A stretch of 64,000 bases of DNA from Dehalococcoidia bacterium. GTDB taxonomy: Bacteria; Chloroflexota; Dehalococcoidia; DSTF01; JACRBR01. Where the stretch lies: assembly GCA_015478665.1 (NCBI GenBank), contig JADMII010000009.1, positions 30,317 through 94,316 on the forward strand. The letters run 5' to 3'. The position numbers were made by a program, and so were the translations under genes. The notes under the pieces are model-generated. The model had not been told where the DNA came from. It did not search any database and saw only the letters and a program-made list of their open reading frames with translations. Shown in pieces: positions 58,869 to 64,000 of this stretch (within the stretch, counting starts at the first letter, position 1; each line of letters starts with the position of its first letter).

Positions 58869-60512
58869 ATGAGCACCGACGTCCCGGCCACCTCCGCGGC
58901 GCCCGCCCGGCGGGGCGTCACGCGCCCTGGCTGGCTGACGAATGCCATCGCGCTCGATCTCGCGTTCGTCGCGGCCATCGCTGCCGTTGCGCTCGTCCTG
59001 CGCGTCGTCGGCCTCGGCGGCCTGCCGGCCGGCCTCCATGGCGATGAGGCGTCGACGGGCCTCGACGCCCGCAAGATCCTCGCCGGGCAGAGCGTCTGGC
59101 CCTACACCCCGAGCGCCCTCGGCCAGCCGTCGGCGCCGATGTACTGGGCGGCGGTTTGGGTGAAGCTGCTCGGCTCGACAGCCGTCGCCGTCCGGCTGCC
59201 GATGGCGCTCATCGGCGTCGGCACGGTGGTGCTCGGCTTCTTCGCCCTGCGTGAGCTCTTCGGACGCCCGGCGGCGTATGCCGGCGCGATCCTGCTGGCC
59301 TTCTCTTCGTGGCTGATCTTCTACAACCGCACGGGCTTCACGGCATCGGCGATGCCGTTCACCGAACTGGCGTCGGTCCTGGCGCTGGCGGTGGCGCTGC
59401 GCAAGGGGACATGGCCCTGGTTCCTCCTCGCCGGCGCCGTCGTCGGCGCCGGCATCTACGGCTACTTCGCCTACCCGCTGTTCGTCGTCGGGCTCGCGGC
59501 GTGGGTCGTCGTTTACGCCGCCGTCCAGCGTCCGCGCCCGTGGTGGCCCTTCGTGCGCAACGTTCTGGTGACGGGGCTGACGGCGTTGCTTGTCATCCAG
59601 CCGATGTGGCCGTATGCGACGTCGAGAGACGCCGGGTACCGGCACGACCGCAGGGACTTCGCCGTGAACGCGCTGCCGGCGTACAAGGCGGCGAGCACGT
59701 CGGGGAAGATCGACCTCTACTGGAAGAATGCGAAGCGGGTGTTCAACGCGCTGCGGGAAGGCGGCCATCCGGACGCCTCCGACGGCTCCGGCGGCACGGC
59801 GGCGCTCGACCCGCTGCTGATCACGCTCGCCGCCGCCGGCGTTCTCGTGTCGGTAGTACTCGCCATCGCGCGCCGCCGCGCCGCCTACCTCCTGCCGCTG
59901 GTCGTCGCGCCGTTCGTGCTCATCGGCCCCGTGTGGAGCGTCGGCAGCCCGCACCGACGCGCGCTCGGCATCCTGCCGTTCGTCGTCATGCCGGCCGCTG
60001 TTGCGCTGGGCGCCGGTTGGGAGTGGTTCGCCAGCCGCGGGCGGATGGCCGCGGCATCGGCAGTGGTCGCCCTCACCCTCGTCGCGTACGGCGGGCTGAA
60101 CGTCTACCGGTACTTCGTCCAGACGCCCGGCACGGACGTGATGGTCTTCACCTTCGCGCCGCAGCTGAGCAACACGGTGGCGTTCATGCGGGCGCAGCCG
60201 CCCGGCACCCGCATCTACTTCGTATCGGAGCGCTGGTCGGCGAACTACGAGACGGTGCAGTACCTGTTACCCGGCCGGCGCATCGGCGATGGCACGATCG
60301 AGGATCGGTCGACGCGCTTCGCGCGGCCAGGCGCGGTGACCGGATACGGCAACATCGACCGCACGAAGCCGGCGCTGATCGTGCTCGTCGACCGCTACGA
60401 AGCCGACGCCGCCACCGTCGCGAGCAGGTACCCGGACGCCAACCGAACCAATGGCCCCGCGGTCAACGGCGCCCGGTCCTTCATCGCCTTCTCACTGCCG
60501 CCGACGCGCTGA
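58869..60512 (+). CDS. GT39/ArnT-like membrane glycosyltransferase
   Basis: A 547-residue polytopic GT-C enzyme with about 11 spans. GLPAGLHGDEASTGLDA near residues 51-67 has the HGDE acidic motif of the first external loop that binds the lipid-linked donor in PMT/ArnT enzymes. RLPMALIGVGTVVLGFF and FTASAMPFTELASVLALA are typical membrane helices. A soluble C-terminal domain (about residues 420-547) is probably extracytoplasmic. It likely transfers a sugar from a polyprenyl phosphate to a protein or lipid at the outer face. The TATGAT box eight bases before the ATG marks its promoter. Confidence 0.85.
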   Translation: MSTDVPATSAAPARRGVTRPGWLTNAIALDLAFVAAIAAVALVLRVVGLGGLPAGLHGDEASTGLDARKILAGQSVWPYTPSALGQPSAPMYWAAVWVKLLGSTAVAVRLPMALIGVGTVVLGFFALRELFGRPAAYAGAILLAFSSWLIFYNRTGFTASAMPFTELASVLALAVALRKGTWPWFLLAGAVVGAGIYGYFAYPLFVVGLAAWVVVYAAVQRPRPWWPFVRNVLVTGLTALLVIQPMWPYATSRDAGYRHDRRDFAVNALPAYKAASTSGKIDLYWKNAKRVFNALREGGHPDASDGSGGTAALDPLLITLAAAGVLVSVVLAIARRRAAYLLPLVVAPFVLIGPVWSVGSPHRRALGILPFVVMPAAVALGAGWEWFASRGRMAAASAVVALTLVAYGGLNVYRYFVQTPGTDVMVFTFAPQLSNTVAFMRAQPPGTRIYFVSERWSANYETVQYLLPGRRIGDGTIEDRSTRFARPGAVTGYGNIDRTKPALIVLVDRYEADAATVASRYPDANRTNGPAVNGARSFIAFSLPPTR

Positions 60513-60568
60513 TCGGCGGCATGCCGCCGCCCGGCTGGCGCGCGGACGGCCACATTGCGGGCAACAAT

Positions 60569-60594
60569 ACGGGGCTCCGTCTCCGAAGCCCCGT
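60569..60594. terminator. Hairpin between convergent genes
   Basis: The arms ACGGGGCT and AGCCCCGT with a ten-base loop lie between the membrane glycosyltransferase and the IscA-like gene. GCTGTTCT after it and ATTGTT on the other strand are weak U-rich tails, so it could serve both genes. Confidence 0.65.
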
Positions 60595-60621
60595 GCTGTT
60601 CTCGTGGACCCGTGCCGGGAG

Positions 60622-60999
60622 CTAGCAGCAGCTCTTCGCCTGACCGCCGCCCTCAGCAGTCTGGAAGCTCGAGCCGCAGGCGCAGCTCTTGACGGCATTC
60701 GGGTTGAAGATCGTGAAGCCGGACTTCATCAGGTCGTCGACGTAGTCGATCTCGGCGCCGCGCATCAGCGGCGCGCTCTCCGGGTCGACGAGCACCGTGA
60801 CGCCGGCCCGCTCGATGACGATGTCGTCTTCCTCGCGCCCCTGGGCGATCGCCATACCGTACTGGTAGCCGGAGCAACCGCCGCCGACGACGAATACCCG
60901 CAGCGCGCCGTCCTCGACTCCCCGGTCCTTCAGCAACGCGACTGCCTTCTCGGCCGCCTTGTCCGTGATCGAGACGACTTCCTGCGTTTCCTGGACCAT
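60622..60999 (-). CDS. A-type Fe-S carrier protein (IscA/ErpA/SufA)
   Basis: A 125-residue HesB/IscA-fold protein. Cys42 in VVGGGCSGYQYGM and Cys106 and Cys108 in SCACGSSF bind the cluster. It has an unusual extra GGGQAKSCC tail with a cysteine pair. It would carry [2Fe-2S] or [4Fe-4S] clusters to target enzymes and could work with the Nfu protein at 9.7 kb. A GAGGAGG site precedes the ATG. Confidence 0.92.
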   Translation of the reverse strand: MVQETQEVVSITDKAAEKAVALLKDRGVEDGALRVFVVGGGCSGYQYGMAIAQGREEDDIVIERAGVTVLVDPESAPLMRGAEIDYVDDLMKSGFTIFNPNAVKSCACGSSFQTAEGGGQAKSCC

Positions 61000-61011
61000 C
61001 TGTACGCCTCC

Positions 61012-61527
61012 TCAGGCCGCCCCGCGGCCGCTCTCCGTGTAGTCTACCCGAAAGTATATCGGCTGTCCGCACGCCCAACAACGCACCTCCAACGGCGCCA
61101 GGAGGGGTGGCGGTACAGCGTCCGCCCCGGCTCGCGCCCGGGAGTCCGTCAGACCGCCGGCCCGCCCGGCCGCCCACGACGCCAGCGCCTCGCGCAACGC
61201 ATGGAAGCGACGCAGGAACGTCGAGATCCGGGCCGGCGTCACCGGCTTGAGGTCGGGCGCGAAGACGATGTAGGGCGAGCCGTTGCCCAGCCACTGCCCC
61301 TCCGTTACGTGCTCAACCACGCGCGTCCCGAACGCCGGATCATCGGCGGTCGATTCGCCGGCATGCCGCCGCATGAAGCGCCGGTAGGCGCGGATGGCGT
61401 CCGGCGTCACGCTCAGCGCCTCCTCGGTCGTTCGGCCAGTCGCGACGCAGCCCAGCAGCGAGGGCACATGCACCATCGTCGTCCGCCGCTTCGGCCCGGA
61501 TTCGAGGTACAGGTCGTACGTCTTCAT
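61012..61527 (-). CDS. HicB-like N-terminal domain protein with truncated DinB-like part
   Basis: A 171-residue protein. Residues 1-55 (MKTYDLYLESGPKRRTTMVHVPSLLGCVATGRTTEEALSVTP-like) match the HicB/DUF1902-type fold found in Chloroflexota in front of DinB domains. LRRFHALREALASW starts the DinB helical part, but the rest is replaced by an Ala/Arg-rich linker and a short CWACGQPIYFRV end with two cysteines. I read it as a truncated or rearranged relative. The ATG at 61527 is chosen for its AGGGGA site. The upstream in-frame ATG at 61554 would extend into the 43-bp direct repeat. Confidence 0.6.
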   Translation of the reverse strand: MKTYDLYLESGPKRRTTMVHVPSLLGCVATGRTTEEALSVTPDAIRAYRRFMRRHAGESTADDPAFGTRVVEHVTEGQWLGNGSPYIVFAPDLKPVTPARISTFLRRFHALREALASWAAGRAGGLTDSRARAGADAVPPPLLAPLEVRCWACGQPIYFRVDYTESGRGAA

Positions 61528-61546
61528 GCGTTCGTCCCCTGCCGGC

Positions 61547-61667
61547 TCTGGCAAGCGCCGCCGATCATCCCTGCCGCTTCAGCTTCCCCACGGGGCACAG
61601 GTGTTCTCTTATGGGGAACAGAAGTCTGGCAAGCGCCGCCGATCATCCCTGCCGCTTCAGCTTCCCC
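61547..61667. repeat. 43-bp perfect direct repeat with 35-bp insert
   Basis: Identical 43-bp copies at 61547-61589 and 61625-61667. The second encodes the C-terminus of the ABC permease (stop at 61643). The 35 bp between them begin ACGGGGCACAGGTG and contain GTTCTC...GGGAAC. This is either a partial tandem duplication (78-bp unit) or the scar of an element. Confidence 0.85.
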
Positions 61668-62497
61668 GTCTTCTTCGCCCAGTGCTCGGCCGCCATGAAG
61701 GTGAGGATGCCGAGCGGGATCAGCAGCGCGCCGAAGATGCCGAGCGCCAGCAGCGTCGGCCAGACATCGGCGAGGCTCTGGCCATCGATGATGCCGCCGC
61801 GGATGCCGCGCAGGATGTACGTCGCCGGCGAGACGTGCGAGAAGACGCGCAGCCAGCCGGGCAGCACGCTCACCTGGTAGTACACGCCGGACACCAGCAG
61901 GACGAGCGCCTGCACCATGAACGACATCTGCGTGCCGCGCTCCGGATAGAGCAGCGGCAGCACGCCGGCGAGGATCGCCAGGCCGGCGATGCTGAAGCTG
62001 CCGGCGAACAGCACGACCGCGGCCGTCAGCCAGTTGGCGCTGCCGAAGTCGATGTTAAAGAACGGGATGGCAATGGCGAAGATCAGCAGCGTCCGTACGA
62101 CCGCGTGCAGGACGCCGAACACCGACATCCCCAGCAGGTGCAGCGCCCGCGGCACCGGCGCCATCAGCGTGTGCTCGATCGTCCCCTCCCAGCGCTCCCA
62201 GGTGACGACCAGGCTGATGTCGTCGAGCACGGCCGACAGGTAGGCCCAGACGAGCGTGCCGATGAGCAGGAAGAGCACCAGCTTCGACGTATCGAAGCTG
62301 GCGCCGGTACCTTCGTTGCCGACCTGCTTGGCGATGAACGTGATCGCCAGCGTGTTGACGACGCCGTACACCAGCCAGACGATCTCCCACGCCCAGTAGC
62401 GCTTCCACAGGTTCGTCTGACGCTCGACGAACGCCCAGGCGAGCCGGCCGCCGCCGGCCCGCGTCCGGACGTCCATCGCCTCAACTCCGGTTGTCAT
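61643..62497 (-). CDS. ABC-2 type transporter permease
   Basis: A 284-residue permease with six membrane spans and an N-terminal interface helix (VERQTNLWKRYW). LVVTWERWEGTIEHTLMAPV and GVYYQVSVLPGWLRVFSHVSPATYILRGIRGG (in parts) match ABC-2 exporters of drugs, lipids or polymers. The gene start overlaps the small protein upstream by 17 bp, and the latter overlaps the ATPase gene, so all three are coupled. The substrate is unknown. Its C-terminus lies in the 43-bp repeat. Confidence 0.9.
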   Translation of the reverse strand: MTTGVEAMDVRTRAGGGRLAWAFVERQTNLWKRYWAWEIVWLVYGVVNTLAITFIAKQVGNEGTGASFDTSKLVLFLLIGTLVWAYLSAVLDDISLVVTWERWEGTIEHTLMAPVPRALHLLGMSVFGVLHAVVRTLLIFAIAIPFFNIDFGSANWLTAAVVLFAGSFSIAGLAILAGVLPLLYPERGTQMSFMVQALVLLVSGVYYQVSVLPGWLRVFSHVSPATYILRGIRGGIIDGQSLADVWPTLLALGIFGALLIPLGILTFMAAEHWAKKTGKLKRQG

Positions 62498-62795
62498 GCG
62501 TCCCTCCTCTCCTGAAGCCGAGCGGCCGCGCCGACCGGCCGGCGAACTGCCGCCCCTCGGCGGCGGCGAAGAGCTCGGCGAGCGTCATCGCGCCCGACGG
62601 CGTCAGATCGCAGTTGCGGGCGGCGAGCCACGCGGCGCTCTCCTCGCGGCCGAGCGGCGCGCACTCGATCTCCGCCGCCATGTGGCCGGGCCGCGAGACC
62701 GCCTCGTTCTTCAGCCGCCCCACGCGGTCATTGGTGCTGAACGTCATCACGCGCAGACCCTGGCCGATAGCCCCTCGCTCATTTTTGAGCATCAT
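62481..62795 (-). CDS. Small accessory protein of the ABC-2 operon
   Basis: A 104-residue soluble protein between the ATPase and the permease genes, overlapping both (TGATG at 62792-62795 and 17 bp at the end). It begins MMLKNERGAIGQGLRVMTFS and has the patch ECAPLGREESAAWLAARNCDLTPSGAMTLAELFAAA-like (in parts). No family is recognised. Its in-operon place suggests a partner or chaperone of the exporter. Confidence 0.7.
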   Translation of the reverse strand: MMLKNERGAIGQGLRVMTFSTNDRVGRLKNEAVSRPGHMAAEIECAPLGREESAAWLAARNCDLTPSGAMTLAELFAAAEGRQFAGRSARPLGFRRGGTHDNRS

Positions 62796-63655
62796 CGCGC
62801 CGCTACCCCCGCTTCCGCCTCCTCGTCCTCCTCGACGCTGCGTCCGGTGAGCTCCATGAAGACCGTCTCCATCGTGATCTCTTCGAGCGGCCGGCCGTCT
62901 GCGACCTGGCGCCGGAGGTCGAGCGGCGTGCCTTCGGCGACGATGCGCCCGCCGGAGAGGAAGGCGATGCGGTCGCAGAGCAGTTCCGCCTCCTCCATGT
63001 CATGCGTCGTCAGCAGGATCGTCGCATCGTGCTCCTGGCGCACCTCGCTGACGAACGACTGCACGTCGCGCTTGCTGCGCGGGTCGAGGCCGGTCGTCGG
63101 CTCGTCGAGCAGCATCAGCACGGGTGACGTGAGCAGCGCGCGGGCGACGGCAATCTTCTGCTGCTGGCCGCGTGAGAGGTTGCTCATCGGCTCGAGCGCC
63201 CGCTCCCATTCCAGGCCGAGGCGGGCGAGGATCTGCGGCGCCCGCCGGCGCACCTCCTGCTTCGAGACGCCGTACACCTTGCCGAAGAACAGCAGGTTCT
63301 CGAGCGCGCTCATGTTGCGGAAGAACGACGGGTCGGCGGAGACGCGGTTCAGCAGCGACCGCACCTTCATCGTCTCCCGCACGACGTCCATGCCGAAAAT
63401 GTGCACGTCGCCGGCGTCGGGCAGCAGCAGCGTGCTGATGATCCGGATCAGCGTCGACTTGCCGGAGCCGTTGGCGCCGATGACGCCGAAGATCTCGCGC
63501 CTGCGGATCTCGAACGACACGTCGTCGACGACGCGGCGCGCCGGGTCGCTGCGGGCGTGGCCGTTGCGCCGCCACGGCAGGCTGTGCGTCGGGTTCCAGC
63601 CGCCGCCGAACGATTTGGCGACGTGCCGCGCCCGCAATGGCAGTTGGTCATCCAT
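62792..63655 (-). CDS. ABC-2 exporter ATP-binding protein
   Basis: A 287-residue ATPase. Walker A GANGSGKST, Q-loop near VSADPSFFRNMSALENLLFF, signature LSRGQQQKIAVARAL, Walker B LMLLDEPTTGLD and the H-loop LLTTHDMEEAE are complete. The C-terminal extension ends GVAAR. It is typical of DrrA/NodI/ABC-2 drug or lipid exporters. The ATG at 63655 is the first in-frame start after an intrinsic terminator at 63696-63727, so expression may depend on read-through past that hairpin. Confidence 0.93.
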   Translation of the reverse strand: MDDQLPLRARHVAKSFGGGWNPTHSLPWRRNGHARSDPARRVVDDVSFEIRRREIFGVIGANGSGKSTLIRIISTLLLPDAGDVHIFGMDVVRETMKVRSLLNRVSADPSFFRNMSALENLLFFGKVYGVSKQEVRRRAPQILARLGLEWERALEPMSNLSRGQQQKIAVARALLTSPVLMLLDEPTTGLDPRSKRDVQSFVSEVRQEHDATILLTTHDMEEAELLCDRIAFLSGGRIVAEGTPLDLRRQVADGRPLEEITMETVFMELTGRSVEEDEEAEAGVAAR

Positions 63656-63695
63656 CTCTCTCGTCTCCGTGCTTCTGCCGATGGCGGCAGGGATC

Positions 63696-63727
63696 AAAAA
63701 ACCCACTACGGTGCGTTCGCAGTGGGT
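63696..63727 (-). terminator. Intrinsic terminator upstream of the ABC operon (possible attenuator)
   Basis: On the minus strand ACCCACT pairs with AGTGGGT (extended by GCG/CGT with a wobble), a six-to-seven-base loop, then six T residues. It lies 41 bp before the ATPase ATG and 29 bp after the stop of the 36-codon ORF. It is the only hairpin in the window with a strong U-tail. Confidence 0.75.
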
Positions 63728-63756
63728 GGACCTCGGCTGGCGCATCGGAAGCTAAC

Positions 63757-63867
63757 TCAATGGCGAAGCCCCACGACGAACACACTCATCCCACCCACGC
63801 GCACCCCGGCGACCGGGGCGGTGCGCACCCCGGCGAGGACGTTGCTGGCGTAGATATCGTTGCGCAT
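63757..63867 (-). CDS. 36-residue ORF upstream of the ABC-2 operon (leader peptide candidate)
   Basis: A short ORF from ATG 63867, with AGGA about eight bases upstream, to a TGA at 63757. The product has a doubled AGVR element (GVRTAPVAGVRVGG) and ends in FVVGLRH. Third codon positions are mostly G or C, as in real genes here. The position just before a strong terminator and the ABC exporter genes suggests a leader peptide for attenuation. It could also be a small secreted or chance ORF, because a 13-bp duplication (CGCCGGGGTGCGC) explains the repeated AGVR. Confidence 0.45.
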   Translation of the reverse strand: MRNDIYASNVLAGVRTAPVAGVRVGGMSVFVVGLRH

Positions 63868-64000
63868 GAGTGTCCTGCCGAATCTCATAGACGTGCTCGG
63901 ATCATACGGGCCGGCAGAACGGCTGTCAATGGCGAGTGTGGGTATCTGTTGGTGTTCCGAGATTCTGTCCTCACTAACTGTTCTGTGATTTTGTCCTCTC
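63868..64000. repeat. Window-edge sequence with GATTCTGTCCTC repeats (possible IS end)
   Basis: GATTCTGTCCTC at 63961-63972 and GATTTTGTCCTC at 63987-63998, spaced 26 bp. The pattern is close in layout to the CTGGCAC pair at 13576-13614. The 14-bp core GATTCTGTCCTCAC also occurs at 41634. It could be one end of an insertion sequence continuing beyond the window. Confidence 0.45.

Noticed and set aside
58694..59954. Minus-strand frames opposite the membrane glycosyltransferase
   Set aside because: They are Arg/Gly-rich shadows of the plus-strand gene. Their REVRREAWC segments come from the 88-bp repeat.
63757..63867. RiPP precursor peptide
   Set aside because: There is no maturase (radical SAM, LanM, YcaO) nearby and the peptide lacks Cys/Ser/Thr-rich core residues. 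A leader peptide is the more modest reading.
63655..63960. T-box or other known riboswitch upstream of the ABC operon
   Set aside because: I found no AGGGTGGNACCGCG T-box sequence and no known aptamer core. Only the terminator and a small ORF are visible.

Overview
This 64 kb window is high-GC chromosomal DNA, estimated by eye at about 70% GC. It is densely coding on both strands, mostly as single genes or short 2-4 gene runs. It suggests a bacterium of the phylum Chloroflexota, possibly close to Dehalococcoidia. The clues are a MurT/GatD lipid-II amidation pair, HicB/DinB-type and PAC2 proteins, siroheme decarboxylases, acyl-CoA enzymes, and many short intergenic repeats of types I recall from that phylum. 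This placement is inference. There is no rRNA, CRISPR array or complete insertion sequence. There are two tRNAs, Leu(UAG) and Ser(GCU), both with an encoded CCA.

Layout: 0.6-4.4 kb holds a small barrel protein, a Glu/Leu-type dehydrogenase and a ThDP enzyme. 4.5-5.4 kb is a frameshifted lipase-like gene. 5.7-9.6 kb is an aminotransferase / Gfo-Idh-MocA / NDP-sugar dehydrogenase trio that fits WbpE/WbpB/WbpA chemistry on UDP-GlcNAc. 9.7-15.5 kb has an Nfu scaffold, an SDR, a large secreted anchored protein and a beta-lactamase-fold hydrolase. 15.7-19.6 kb has a Zn-ribbon/OB-fold protein with its thiolase partner and an acyl-CoA synthetase. 19.9-25.7 kb has proline dehydrogenase, MurT-GatD and a PrsW-like membrane protease. 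25.9-28.2 kb has a ferredoxin and a compact four-gene operon of two membrane proteins plus an AhbB/AhbA-like siroheme decarboxylase pair. 28.3-36.8 kb has DinB proteins, an unusual phosphatase-superfamily protein, alanine racemase, a GH15 remnant, an LhgO-like oxidase, a decayed Doc toxin and YajQ. 37-44 kb has PAC2, GAF and FAH proteins, alanine dehydrogenase, tRNA-Leu and OppD/OppF. 44-51 kb has a lipoprotein, a multicopper oxidase with a DUF4396 membrane partner, a second acyl-CoA synthetase, an APH-like kinase and ribosomal proteins L20/L35. 51-60.5 kb has a TIM-barrel isomerase, tRNA-Ser, a CehA/McbA-like PHP hydrolase, glycosyltransferases and a beta-helix protein. 60.6-64 kb has an IscA-type protein, a HicB-like protein and an ABC-2 export operon preceded by a small ORF and a strong terminator, with IS-end-like sequence at the window edge.

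Two window-wide patterns stand out. First, about 14 genes have a TANNNT box only 4-9 nt, most often exactly 6 nt, before the start codon and no Shine-Dalgarno sequence. This is the layout expected of leaderless mRNAs, and it fixes several start codons, including a GTG. Genes downstream in operons instead have good GGAGG-type sites or overlapping stop/start codons. Second, short repeat DNA (heptamer arrays, hairpins, GAGCGAAGCG and GTAGAGACG families) fills the spacers. Sequence of a similar kind seems to sit in frame inside several enzymes as Pro/Arg-rich insertions.
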